DNA of 64,000 nt from Anadara kagoshimensis (GCA_021292105.1 CM037864.1:46173109-46237108), one strand, 5' to 3'. Positions 50,406 through 61,894 are shown, numbered from the stretch's first letter. The notes: a model not told the origin generated them from the letters alone. Translations and numbers: made by a program.

Positions 50406-50652
50406 TATTTTGTTTCCCCCAAAGTAAGGTTGCTGTAATGTTTAGATTAAAATCCTTACTGTAGAGACAGTCTGTAAGAATCAAGTAGCCTACAAAAAGT
50501 ACAATAAGGTGAAATCTATTTACTTCCGCGTTGAACCGCTTAATTAAAAACAAAAATACCAATCTATGTCCAAATCACAATCCCCCCAAAAAAGTAAAAA
50601 CTTGAAATTGAAAATGTTACCGATATTCAGACATTTTTTAAATACAGTTTTG

Positions 50653-50690
<38 letters not shown>

Positions 50691-50770
50691 ACACACACAG
50701 ATATATATATATAAAGAATAATCACTTCATGACAATATCACTTTTTAACAATATAATACATACTAATGCA
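50402..50770. repeat. direct repeat, right copy
   Basis: Second copy of the block at 48721-49050. It also carries a reverse-transcriptase tail fragment (about 50545-50615) and has gained a CA run and an AT run where the left copy has 'gagcagaaaaaatatatatt'. The LINE reading frame is cut exactly where this repeat begins. Confidence 0.75.
50655..50712. repeat. (CA)n / (TA)n microsatellite
   Basis: An interrupted CA run (50655-50699, one 'cc' interruption near 50689) is followed by an AT run (50701-50712). Confidence 0.95.
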
Positions 50771-50924
50771 ATATTTTACTTGCTTTCCTTATCTTATAAC
50801 TTCATGTATTTTAAGTGTATGTATTTAAGCGGCTGTGGAGACGAGTTTACATAAGACCTTATTATTGTTCTCGAATCCTTTTTATTATGTAAATGTTTGT
50901 TATTGCATAATTGTATTTTGTGAC

Positions 50925-51590
50925 GATTATATGTCTCTTAACAATCCTAAATTTGGAGACTATGTAAATGTCATCTATCCTAGTGAGCTTGAAATAAAAG
51001 ACACGACTGATTCCTCAAGTTCTGCTTCATATTTAGACTTATACCTGAATTATGACGCACAAGAAAGGCTTCATTTGGAACTTTATGACAAACGTGATGA
51101 CTTCAATTTTTCTATTGTCAACTTTCCTTTTTTATGCAGCAATATACCTGCTTCTCCTGCTTATGGTGTATTTGTTTCCCAATTAATACGCTATGGTAGA
51201 GCTTGTTCCCACTACGGGGACTTTGTACAACGAACTAGGCTGCTTGCAAATAAATTGTTGACTCAGGGATATGGCAAGCCTAGGCTTATCAAGGCCCTTA
51301 AAAAGTTTTATGGCCGTCATCACAGTATTGTTGATAAGTTTGATGTCTCTGTGTCCAGGATTGCCTTGGATATATTTGACATCTCATAGTTCTATGTTCC
51401 TTTCACACAATTTTGAATATACACGTGACGGGTGTAGCTAGCTAAACAGGAGGTGCTTACCCTTCCGGAGCACCCGGCCTCACTTCCCTGGTGGAAGTTC
51501 ACGTGTCTAACCTAACTTGTCAGTTCCAAAGTTTTTACTTTGCTTCTGGATTGTGATTCGGAAATGGATTAGTATGTTTGTTTTTGATTA
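50925..51590 (+). pseudogene. best-preserved reverse-transcriptase C-terminal fragment
   Basis: About 155 uninterrupted codons, stop TAG 51387-51389. From the N-side: a degenerate catalytic box (FCDDYMSLNNPKFGDY), the SASYLDLYLN block, LYDKRDDFNFSIVNFPF, then SPAYGVFVSQLIRYGRAC and KKFYGRHHSIVDKFDVS. This is the RT thumb/C-terminal region of a retroelement; the lost upstream palm makes it non-functional. The 3' tail follows (51390-51590): 'gacgggtgtagctagctaaa', 'ttccggagcacccggcctc', ending 'gtttgtttttgatt'. It is the reference for the many tail copies in this window. Confidence 0.8.
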
Positions 51591-51869
51591 TACCATTTAA
51601 ACTAACTAAATGATAAAACATGTCACTTGAAAATAGCTTAAATTTGTGTTAATTAAATACAATTTGAAACAAACAGCGTTTCAGTAGCCATGAAACAAAC
51701 ACTCATTCATTAATTCTTTATTTCAATCCTCTGCATGTAGAGATTGCATAATAATACTAATTATTTGTAAATATGTAACACAAACGTATAAACAACAGTT
51801 ATAGATTAAAGCTAACTAAACATATTTACAAAAAATGGTTTGTTTTAATATATTCTTTTGGTTTTACAG

Positions 51870-51959
51870 GATATGTTTGACCAGGCTTTCGTTCGAGATA
51901 ACATTAGCAACGAATCTGAAGCAACGCATCATAGAAGAGTGTTGGAGATTGTCAGGTAG
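51870..51959 (+). CDS. possible isolated exon
   Basis: Preceded by a good acceptor (T-rich tract and 'ggttttacag' ending 51869). It opens as DMFDQAFVRDNISNESEATH, then HRRVLEIV, and reaches TAG at 51957-51959, or a possible donor GTAGCT at 51956. The peptide is polar and non-repetitive, unlike neighbouring DNA. It could be the last exon of a gene, an internal exon, or chance. No companion exon was found and I do not recognise it. Confidence 0.35.
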   Translation, partial: DMFDQAFVRDNISNESEATHHRRVLEIVR

Positions 51960-52061
51960 CTAAAGGTCCAAGACCTTTCCTAATAATAAAATAACAGGTT
52001 TAATTTGTGTTAACAATACAATCTGAAATAATCAGCGTTTCAGTAGCCATGGTACAAACAC

Positions 52062-52400
52062 AAATATTCAATCACAATTTAAAACCAAAGTAAAAAACTT
52101 TGAAATTGACAACTAAGTTAAACGCCTGAACCTCTACCAGGGAAGTAGGTCGGGTGCTACAGAAGAGTAAACACCTCCTGATTAGCTAGCTTGATCCACA
52201 ATGTGTGTAATCAAAATTTAGGATGAAAAGAACATGGAACTATGGGGCGTCAAATATATCCAGGAATATCCTGGACACAGAGACATCATACTTATTAACA
52301 ATATTGTGATTACGACCATACAACTTTTAAGAGGCCTGATAAGCGTAGGCTTGCAATATCCTATAAATAAAACAGCTACCCTTTGTACTAGATTACATAT
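52062..52400 (-). pseudogene. reverse-transcriptase element, 3' fragment
   Basis: The plus strand shows 'gaacctctaccagggaagta', 'cctcctgattagctagc', 'gaacatggaactatgggg' and 'aacaatattgtgattacg', i.e. the complement of the tail plus roughly 50 terminal RT codons, with deletions. Confidence 0.7.
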
Positions 52401-52799
52401 AATTGATTCCGATGAACGACCCAAGTAGTTGTCTGATAGGAAATTTGAATGTTATGCGTCATCAAAGATATCAAATATTGTTTGACAGCGTTCAATATGA
52501 ACTACAACACAAATAAAAAGAAAGTCTAAAATACTTTAAATTAGATTAAATATTAAAAATACTAAAGACAGATAGGTTTGACTAAAATCTGCCCTTGCAA
52601 CAATCAAACATTTTATTCCCATTTCACATTCTGTAGTATTTCGTACTCTGGTGGCGAATATAGAAAAAAGAACTCAAAGTGTGTTGAAACTAGACAGTCC
52701 ACATGTACTTTGTTAACTTAACTAAAATAAACCTCAACTTTCTGAATAACTATAAGAAAGACACACTTAAATAAGACACAATAACACACAATAACACAC

Positions 52800-53738
52800 T
52801 ATAGTCCGATCACATTTTCAGTGATGAAAAAACATGTTTTGAATAGGTGTTGTGGTTCAAACTTAGATATCACACTTGATATAACTTTAGTAGACTTGAC
52901 ATTTGACATGTGATATTAGAACATATTTTTTTCATATTTTGAATATTTTTTTCAAATATTCTCAGCTTTTTCAATTTTTTTATTTTAATTTATATAAATT
53001 TTAATAAACTTTTACGATGAGAAATTAATACTTGTTCATTTGCAGTCTTGTTTTAAAGATAAGTATTTAAAAATACTATTTTCCTATCTGCATGGTTAAA
53101 ATTTTAATATTCACTGTCGTTTTTGAGTTTTTGGGATTCAAAATTTAGCAATTGATTGAAAGGTAGCTGTTGCCCCTCTGATATTTTGATATGGCATATT
53201 CCACAGTTTTATTCATGTAAGTCATTCATTATTGGGTTCTGATTGGCCAATACGTATTCGCGCTATACGGGTTTATACAGGTGTTTCCATTCCTAACTTG
53301 TGTACGTCACGGACTAACCCATTGTACTTGATTATGAATGGACAACAGGTAAAACAGCACAGACATCAAAATAATAAATTATATTCATTTATTACACACG
53401 TTTGGCCTAGAACGACACAATTTTTTAATTTAATGTTTTAAATCTACAAAACCTTCAAGCTCATCTAACAAAGCCGTGACTTTGTCTCAAAAGATGTAGT
53501 TTTTGGCGATAATGCATTTTACTACGTGATACGCATCGCCTGAATTCAGATGTGCGTCTGATAAAAACGGGTTTTATTTTATTTTTATAATTGATATAAG
53601 AAATTTAATCAAATTATTTAAACACATGTTATAAAAATAACAGATCTACATATAGCATTAATGAAACTTAAGGTAAGTAATCCACGATCTTTTTTAAACC
53701 ACATCGGTTTTCATCACTGAATAAATGATCGGACTATA
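52800..53738. mobile_element. 939-bp TIR element, non-autonomous
   Basis: Terminal inverted repeats of 31 bp: the left starts TATAGTCCGATCACATTTTC, and the right end is the complement of TATAGTCCGATCATTTATTC. TA outside 'TAGTCCG...CGGACTA' on both sides fits a TA target duplication. A small ORF (53232-53441) shows no transposase motif. A second, right-truncated copy lies at 62102-62870; the shared middle includes 'tacgtcacggactaacccat' and 'cgtctgataaaaac'. It contains an inverted CCAAT box (attgg, near 53245). Confidence 0.8.
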
Positions 53739-53847
53739 CAACAAACCGATTTAACACACGATATCAAAACCACAACAAAATATATGTAAACAATACCACA
53801 AACCGTTTTACTGATCTACAACAAAATTAATTAAACAAATAGAACAC

Positions 53848-53930
53848 AAGCATACCACAGATCACAAAGTAAAAACTGTGAAAACACGCAAATAGTTAAA
53901 CGCGTAACTTTTCACCAGGGAGATGAAAAA
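53848..53930 (-). repeat. reverse-transcriptase element 3' tail, strongly decayed
   Basis: The plus strand 'cacaaagtaaaaactgtgaa' with 'ttttcaccagggagatg' matches the tail pattern weakly. Confidence 0.4.
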
Positions 53931-54374
53931 CAAGAAAAAGAAAAATACATGATAAAATACCAATACTAATACCGTTAATTAACTTTAAAAACACAAAGTA
54001 TTTCTTCAATATGTTTGAAAATTCTACATTAGCCTCAATATATAGACTTGAAAAACAATGAAACTGGACTGGTATTTTTGTGTTCAATTAAAATAAATTA
54101 TGATATTAGATTTAGTAAAACTAACACCAGAGTTTATAATGTACTCTGTACGTCTGTCAATTGGTGTAATACACTACACGGAATAAGGAATACAAAACAC
54201 GAACTGTAAATAAAAGACAATTATACAGTTGTTGATGTCGGTGGAGTCTCCAATAAAACTACATTTAGTGCTACAGAATAATCAAGCCGAATCAGTTTTA
54301 GGAAACTTGATGTGCGTGTTCTTTGTCTACATTTTCCCTAAAACAGACTAATGACTACGAGTTAGTTTACAATA

Positions 54375-55165
54375 CAGACCTGCCAAAAGTTAAGCACTAG
54401 GCTAAGGAAAAGGGGTCGACGCTTAACTGCCGAGTGACCGAGAAATTGGTTGCTAGTGGTCGAAATGTTACCGAGAGGTAGATAATGTTCTGTTGCTGAG
54501 ATTAAGTTAACGAGGGGTCGAAATGTTACCGAGAGGTAGATAATGTTCTGTTGCTGAGATTAAGTTAACGAGGGGTCGAAATGTTACCGAGAGGTAGATA
54601 ATGTTCTGTTGCTGAGATTAAGTTAACGAGGGGTCGAAATGTTACCGAGAGGTAGATAATGTTCTGTTGCTGAGATTAAATTAACGAGGGGTCGAAATGT
54701 TACCGAGAGGTAGATAATGTTCTGTTGCTGAGATTAAGTTAACGAGGGGTCGAAATGTTACCGAGAGGTAGATAATGTTCTGTTGCTGAGATTAAGTTAA
54801 CGAGGGGTCGAAATGTTACCGAGAGGTAGATAATGTTCTGTTGCTGAGATTAAATTAACGAGGGGTCGAAATGTTACCGAGAGGTAGATAATGTTCTGTT
54901 GCTGAGATTAAGTTAACGAGGGGTCGAAATGTTACCGAGAGGTAGATAATGTTCTGTTGCTGAGATGAAGTTAACGAGGGGTCGAAATGTTACCGAGAGG
55001 TAGATAATGTTCTGTTGCTGAGATTAAGTTAACGAGGGGTCGAGATGTTACCGAGAGGTAGATAATGTTCTGTTGCTGAGATTAAGTTAACGAGGGGTCG
55101 AAATGAGCTGCCGATATAGCAACAATTCGTTAGCTAAGAGTTAAACTTTCGACTGGTCTTTACAG
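54375..55165. mobile_element. candidate foldback element holding a tandem array
   Basis: Sequence left of the 58-bp array (54375-54403: cagacctgccaaaagttaag...) pairs imperfectly, about 70%, with the complement of 55131-55161 (...ttaaactttcgactggtctt). The array is thus centred between inverted flanks. No ORF is present. Non-autonomous elements with a tandem core are known in bivalves (pearl-type, Helentron-derived), but assignment here is a guess. Confidence 0.45.
54456..55106 (+). repeat. 58-bp tandem repeat, about 11 copies
   Basis: The unit is 'gaggggtcgaaatgttaccg' + 'agaggtagataatgttctgt' + 'tgctgagattaagttaac'. 'tctgttgctgag' recurs every 58 bp from 54489 to about 55069. Copies are almost identical; an 'attaaattaac' variant occurs in two copies 174 bp (three units) apart, indicating block duplication. 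Confidence 0.95.
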
Positions 55166-55550
55166 TGTGTCAAATTTCAGATGTAATTATATACAAACCA
55201 CCGATCAAAATAAGTCGAAATTAATAAAACCCAATAGAGAATACCTCTCTATCTATGATAAGTCAGTGTAGGATTAACGTTTAAGATTTAGCGTCAAACT
55301 ACAATATCAAGTGTCCTTACAATTAGGTTTTGAAAGTCTCTGAAGAACGGGAATGAAATGAAATAATTGTTTATGGGACTAGTTTGCATAAACTTCAATC
55401 TTGAGAATGTCAGATGTTAACCCAAATCAATGATTTATTTAAATTGAATTTGGATAAATTGTAGAATTTGTGTAAATTAGATCAGTTTCAACATCGAATA
55501 TGTGCAAATAAAATACCTAACTATACCTTATATACGTTACGTATTTAACA

Positions 55551-55665
55551 CACTGTAGCGTTCAACATTAAAAAAATGTTACTTTTTCAATACTGCAGCG
55601 TTCAACATTGAATAAATAATTGTTACTTATCCAACATTGCAGCATTCAACATTGAATCAGCAACT
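55551..55665 (+). repeat. short tandem repeat, about 43-bp unit, three copies
   Basis: 'gtagcgttcaacatta', 'gcagcgttcaacattgaat' and 'gcagcattcaacattgaatc' follow each other with 'gttactt..caa' spacers. The copies are diverged. Confidence 0.7.
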
Positions 55666-56267
55666 TTTAAAAAAATCAAAAGGCGATTATAATTTTATAA
55701 TATACAGAGTAATATTATTATAACCATTAAGCTTAAGATTATTTAAAACCAATTATATTGACTGTAACTTTTAATTGGTGACGATAGTTCATACAAATGA
55801 GAGACTGTTATATTTTTACTTCAAGGCTGTAATTCTTCACTAATTTAATTTAGATTCTTATAAAAAAAATAATTTGTGCACGTATTACACATGTGTACAT
55901 TGCCGTGTTTGGACGTTCATAATTATGTAATAACTGTTTGTAAGTAGATCGTTAGTCAGAATAAAAGAATCTTCCATCGTGTTTAAGATCGGTTTTCTGA
56001 ACAAATGCGTTGACAAATATATTCTAAGACTTGGCAAGTCTCGTCTGAAATTGCTTTGTCAACAATAAAGGTATTTGAATTTTGTACTTGGTAACCACAA
56101 CTTTCTTTAGGGCTTTATACTACTTCCAGTAGGAAAATAGAAAGGATAGTCACAACCACACAGCTTCCGAGAGAGCTTCAGGATACCGCATGAGATGAAG
56201 GATTCTACTACTGATAAAAACCATCAACATGGACGGAAGTTGTTGTCTCATTGTCATATTTATATTA

Positions 56268-56430
56268 AAAAAAATACATGTCGAAACCACAATCTGAAAG
56301 CATAGTAAAAACTTTGAAAACTGACGGTTTAAGTTAAACCCGTGAACTTCCACCAGAAAAATGAGGTCGTTTGCTCTGGAAGGGTAAACACATAATGTTT
56401 AGCTAGCTAAACCCGCCACATGTGTACTTA
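56268..56430 (-). repeat. reverse-transcriptase element 3' tail
   Basis: The plus strand reads 'tacatgtcgaaaccacaatc', then 'gtgaacttccaccagaaaaa', 'gctctggaagggtaaacaca' and 'tagctagctaaacccgccac'. No coding remains follow. Confidence 0.7.
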
Positions 56431-57474
56431 ATACAGAAACATATTTTATAGAATTATAATTTTAGCGGTATGAAAAAGCATAAACTTACGCCTACAGATT
56501 TTACCAATTTCTAAGCCTGATAACAGTGATAATATTACAACAGATAAAATATTATATATAGTGATGTGGTACAATCTGTCAACAGATCAGAAACATATAT
56601 ATGTGGCTTCTGTTAGAGATGGACTAATCCTATTGGTCTGTTACATGGCTTATCACCCCTTGTTACACACATTTTAACCAAAAACTGTGATTTAAGTTAA
56701 GTCTTCGTTAATTGGAACGCCATCGATTGACAGACATTACTCCAGTCAGTTAGTCAGTTACAGACAAGATAGCTAAATAAATATCACATCTAATCTAAAT
56801 TATAACTTTGATACTGCACGTAACTACAGACTAATCAAAATATGATAAAATCAGCGTTAAGCGGATAATGTCTGCAACATTTTGATGATAGCAAAATGTC
56901 TCATCGGAATTTTAAAGTACGGTGGTCTTCCCTAAGGTCAAGGGTTTGATGTCTGTGGTCAAGTGTTTTAATAGGGAATAACTATTGAAGTACAATAACA
57001 TCCCCTGTGATTAACGTTTGTAGCAAACTGTCTGAAGTGAAATATCCTTCTCTATCTATCTACAGCAATAAAAGAATCCGGCGCTTAATTATGCTATCAT
57101 GTCCTCAGAACTAAGTATAGCATAACATATGACTATTTATTTACGTATCCAATTGCATATTCCTTTTTTCAATTTTCTATTTTATTAGTGGCACAGAAGT
57201 GACAGGAATTATATTACCTACACACTTAGTAACTACGTGTTTATGTAATAGGTAAATAAGTGTGCACGTATTAAGTTCACTGTGCGCACATAATATTTCC
57301 AAGTAAATACAGCGAATTAGAATCCGACGCCAATAGGTAGTAATTTTTGTAATTTGCACTTATGTTCAAAGGTTCATAACTACCAGGAAAATGAACAAAC
57401 TTACTCGGGTTAATGATATGAACATCTCCTTTGAATGATGATGTTTAAGTTTCGCAAAATAGTGTTTTATAGTT

Positions 57475-57720
57475 TTAGAGACTTACTTGTGACAGATGGA
57501 AAGACGGACGTTCGAATTTAATTACTACTCCCCTCTTTGTTCGAAAGTCGGGGGATAAATATACATTTCATGAAACTCCTGTGCCAATAAGTCTGATTTG
57601 ACTCCGAAGTCACGTCTGGGTGGACGGACGAGAGTTTAAATGTATTATAACCCTCTTTCTTAGGAAGGAGGGGAATAGAAATATATTTTATGTCACATCT
57701 GTGCTGTCATGTTGTGATTT
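57475..57720 (+). repeat. two diverged copies of a dispersed repeat block
   Basis: The blocks 'agacggacgttcgaatttaa' and 'ggacggacgagagtttaaat' each run into 'ccctcttt', a g-rich tract, 'ata(a/g)a(a)atata(c/t)attt(c/t)atg' and 'ctgtgc'. Spacing is about 130 bp. Confidence 0.5.
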
Positions 57721-59389
57721 TGAATGCAGTATTTTAATAAAAATACAAACTATGATCAGCACACGGCAGTGCTACCGAACCGCTTCCTTTAACAGCCATG
57801 AAAAGAAGTTTTAAAACATAAAATTTTCAATCGACTCGCTCGCTATACTTAAGTAAAACCAAAAGCCATTGTTTGGATACCGGACGTTTGTTGTTTTGTA
57901 GAGAATCGTCCATATGGATGAAGTTTATTTTTGCTGTAGCATAGCAACAACAACAAAACGAAAGGAATTAGTAAGAGGGACAATACACAATATAGACGGG
58001 TATTGATTTTAAAATTTCCTACTTGGACTGGTACTTGATATTTTGACAACATGCAGGCGTGTCGTTTGTATAAAGTATATGTTATTTATATATGTTTTAA
58101 ATGATATAATGTCAGTAATTATATAAATGAAAATAACTAAATAACAGTCGAGTGATGATACATTAGTGAAGATGCATTGAATGAGGCGTAAAGAAAAATA
58201 AAACAATTAAATAATAATTTTAATCTATCGTTTTTTGTTGAAAATCTGGTTTTTAATTGAAACTTGAAGATGTTGTTTACCAGCAAACGTATAGATAAAG
58301 TCCCTTTATGTAACAAAGTCATGTAATTCTATCTGTGATGTGTATTGTTAACGTTTTGTTAGTTCTAAATCAATTTCCTACAGGCTATATAACTTAATGT
58401 ACCATTCCTAACATTGATCCCTAGATGGTGATCTCTGTTGACATTTCTGAAAATCAACATTTCCATACATTAGCTGATTCCAATACAAACGTATTATATT
58501 GTTCTGTGGGGATATGTAAATTGTCATAACAATAGTTGTGCTATAGACAATAACACAACTCTCTGATGAGAAGATTTTATACAAATTTTGAAATACAGAA
58601 TGTAATATTTACAATATCTCTAATTACTAAAATGTTTGTTAAGAGAAAGAGAGGTGGACATTACCACCCTCTGTTTGTAGTTTAATACGTAATTTAATGA
58701 GATGTTTAATGACTTGATGTAGTGATGGAGAAGTATGACAATAGAGAAAGAAGTTAATGCAGCACGTGGGAATAACAATAAATCTGTTGTTAACTTTAAA
58801 AATGAAACCTGCGTTACATATTAGCAATATAAAGGATATTTATAATATGAAGATGTTTTATTCAACAATGAAAGTTTTCTTTTAGCGAAATTAAAGAAAA
58901 CAAAAAACATCGACAAAAACACTGAGGGAAAATAAAATTTGTGTTGTAGAGTGACTTATTGTGTTTCTTAAAAGTTAAAAACAATTCCTGCCTATTCGGT
59001 AAAAAGATGGATTCAATCCGTGTAATGTTTTCTGCCAAAAAGAAACAGGAATTAACGAGAAATCCCAATGAGAGTATTATCGCAAATCTCAAAACAATTA
59101 TGATATAGAATAATCTATAGATAATGACGTGAAGTAAGAACCGTATAATTATTATTGTGCATGAAACTAAATTCTGATGGATCCCCTTTCTAATTGGATT
59201 CTTCCGCATTATATATTATGTAGATAGGACAGGCGCACCATTTCATATCCCCCAAATCTGTGAGTTAGTCAACAGCTACGTGTACAGCTTTTAAACACAA
59301 GTATTTGAAAACATTGCAGTTATATCAGAGAGGCATTGTCTATAATAAACAGCTTACTATTGAAGATCGATCGATGAGTGCGATAATCC

Positions 59390-59421
59390 ACGTGAAGATT
59401 TCCATATATGTAGGGGCGGAG
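59390..59421 (+). promoter_or_regulatory. possible proximal promoter of the GPCR
   Basis: CACGTG (E-box, near 59389) and GGGGCGGAG (GC box, near 59413) lie about 75-105 bp before the ATG. A TATA-like 'catatatg' sits between them. Motif matches only. Confidence 0.25.
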
Positions 59422-59493
59422 TTTTGATTAAATGAGAAAATCTCGTTGTTGCTTGCTAGTATTACTTGAGAAGGAAAACTATTAAGAGACACT

Positions 59494-60454
59494 ATGTCAG
59501 GTAATGATACAATCAACAATACTCTATATGAGACGGTGATGCAGGACGATACAGATGTATATCTTTATCCTGCAATTATCATCATTGGAAGTTTTAGTAA
59601 CATTTTAACTTTAATAGTTTTTATAAAGGAAAACAGCAGAATTTATCGGTGTCATATTATTTAGGTGTGTCTCGGTAACTAATTTATTACATCTTTTTTT
59701 CAATGTCGGACTACATTGGTTGACCATGGTCAGTACCGGTAAGAGTATTGAAACATCAAGCGATTTTATATGTGCAATATGGAGTTTTCTCTACAGAATT
59801 ATAACATTTTCTGGTGTCTGGATACTGCTCGCCGTCACTGTTGACCGTTATATTGCTGTTTGTCACCCTCACCATGCTGCTACGATATGCTCAGTGTTTA
59901 TGGCCAAAGTCGCAATAATCGTCATTTATATTGGGTTAATAGTTGTCAGTGTCCATGCGATGTGGACCTACCATATATTAGACAATAACGGGACAAAACC
60001 AATAAAGGGCGATGAGTGTAATTACGAACCTGATAACCATGTAGAGATTTGGATTCAGTACTCTGCGACATGTTACATATATATTCCCTCAATTCTTTTG
60101 CTGTTCTTTGATATATTGCTAATATGTGGTATATGCATTAACGGAAGACGTTCAACTGTCAGCAGACAAGAATGTGTGGCAACTGATTTTAAGTATACAG
60201 TTTTAGCTTTATCAAACTTGTTTCTATTGCTCTCTGGTCCGGCAACAATTGTCAACATAAAGGACCATTTAGCGATTGTTAATAATAGCGAGGTTATGAA
60301 TGTAGTTAGAAATGTTGTCAACCAGCTCATACTAGGAATACCAATATCGCCTATATTTGTGTGCGTCATATTTTCTAGAACATTTCGACAAGACATGTAT
60401 TACGTCTTTAGTGGAAATTGTAAAGTGAAAATTAGGAACAGGGCCAGGAATTGA
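59494..60454 (+). pseudogene. class A GPCR, intronless, one frame break
   Basis: Seven-transmembrane receptor of the rhodopsin class, probably peptide-type. ATG 59494 begins an extracellular N-terminus with NDT and NNT glycosylation sites, then TM1 (PAIIIIGSFSNILTLIVFI). That frame stops at TAG 59662-59664. The next frame is open from 59627 to TGA 60452-60454. It carries TM2 (SVTNLLHLFFNVGL), the TM3 cysteine (FICAIWSF), the G-protein contact DRYIAVCHP, TM4, the loop-2 cysteine (DECNY), TM5, TM6 (LLSGPATIV) and TM7/helix 8 (FSRTFRQDM). One indel between 59627 and 59664 explains the break. NPxxY is not recognisable in TM7. The type is set to pseudogene because of the break; an assembly error over an intact gene is equally possible. 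Confidence 0.85.
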
Positions 60455-60666
60455 AAGCTGTTTCTACCGGGAGTACTATTCAACTTGAAGTAGAAAATTA
60501 TGTTGACAATACTCTAGTGTGAAAAATTATAAATGTATTGCTTATCACAAAAGGACTAAATTATCCATCAAGAGACTTCAGACAGTTGATATACGTTTAT
60601 AGGTACGCGAATTGATAAAATCCTCAGGTATCTATATATTCCTTGTATGTAATCAAATCTATTGGA

Positions 60667-60672
60667 ATTAAA
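60667..60672 (+). terminator. ATTAAA polyadenylation signal candidate
   Basis: The common variant ATTAAA lies about 215 bp after the GPCR TGA, the first such signal downstream. Confidence 0.3.
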
Positions 60673-60767
60673 ACATAATGACAGGTATGGTTTTAGATTT
60701 TCTTAACCGGTTCATAAATCCCTGATTAGCGAGCGCTATCTAACTGTGCTCTCAAAAACTTACTGTA

Positions 60768-60793
60768 ACACACACACACACACACACACACAC
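60768..60793. repeat. (CA)n microsatellite
   Basis: About 13 CA repeats downstream of the GPCR. Confidence 0.95.
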
Positions 60794-61051
60794 TTATTTT
60801 AGGTTTCAAATTTTCAATATTTTTATCTTAGATGGTACATTATTTATGGTTTGTGGCTACTGTTTTCATTATCTAAAAGTTAACACTTTTTTAAATTTAC
60901 ATTTCCACGAAACCAATGTACTGAAGTCCTGGGATGTGTGTATATAATAACAAGGAGAAGGTCCTGTTCTTTATAGTGGTTTTCGTCCTCTGGAGTTCAT
61001 GGTGTCTTGTGCTGTGTCTGTGTGTAGATGTCCAGGTGTGTGTCCAGGTAT

Positions 61052-61084
<33 letters not shown>
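61052..61084. repeat. (GT)n microsatellite
   Basis: About 16 uninterrupted GT repeats. The 77-codon ORF spanning it has no domain and is not called. Confidence 0.95.
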
Positions 61085-61087
<3 letters not shown>

Positions 61088-61891
61088 GAAACCTGCGACG
61101 ACATTTTATACTCTTCTGTCAGGTAACAGAAGGTTAGAGCATGACCTGAACCTTTTACCAAATATCATGATTTGTAAGGTCAACTGGACAAAGGTGCATA
61201 CATCATGTAATGTCCAGGCTGTACGTTATTGAATAATTGCCTAGAGGTAAAGGCTTGCCTGAGCATTGACCTGAGGATGACCTGAGTAATTAACTTTATA
61301 TAAAATATAACCGAAAGTACAATTATAAAACCAGAAAATATTTGGGTTTATTTTTATATAATTTCTTATATCATTACACCAACAAGCATCGCAACAATAC
61401 TAAATTCCACTTCATTCATATAAATACAGATAAAGTGCAACATTGAAGGTTGTGCTAGTTACACAAATGACATTGTAAGGATAAATTATATACACATTAA
61501 AACTTAAACAGGGAAATTTGTTAGGTTTCTAAAAAGACGTAGAAATTTTCTTAATCAATTATAGACCAATTACTCGCTCGTCTTCTCGATAAAAATGTTT
61601 CGGAAAGAGTTCCATTTGTACCCTCCACTAATATCAATTTTGACCGAAAAAACCATTTTGAACATTTCTGTGAAAAATGATTTTTCAAAAATTTTACATA
61701 GAATATAATGAATGCGGAGTACAAAAGAAGCCCTTACCCTGTTTTCTTTTTATATATTTAATGGTATATCTTTCCCTGTTTCTTTATATTTAGGTGTATT
61801 TTGAATGCAATTGATATAAAACCAGTGTTATAACATTCATGTTGAAACTTCAGCCAGCATGTTGATTTCTAATTTTAAATGTATAAAAATA

Positions 61892-61894
<3 letters not shown>

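Larger units (their letters stand above)
56431..59490. other. AT-rich stretch upstream of the GPCR
   Basis: It contains a diverged duplication near 57475-57720 (two 'gacggacg...ccctcttt...gggg(g)ataa/aatag...' blocks), a motif layout seen in dispersed molluscan repeats. A minus ORF of 115 codons (58862-59209) has low-complexity hydrophobic composition and no domain, so it is not called. Nothing else is recognised. Confidence 0.4.

Noticed and set aside
48721-50770. LTR retrotransposon bounded by two LTRs
   Set aside because: The inner sequence is LINE ORF1 and endonuclease, with no gag, protease or integrase, and the flanking blocks contain another element's tail. They look like duplicated DNA and not LTRs.
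58862-59209. 115-codon minus-strand ORF as a membrane protein gene
   Set aside because: Its hydrophobicity comes from AT-rich codons (Ile, Leu, Phe, Asn). There is no domain, splice context or conserved motif.
60073-60396. 107-codon minus-strand ORF
   Set aside because: It is antisense to the GPCR, whose motifs are unmistakable on the plus strand.
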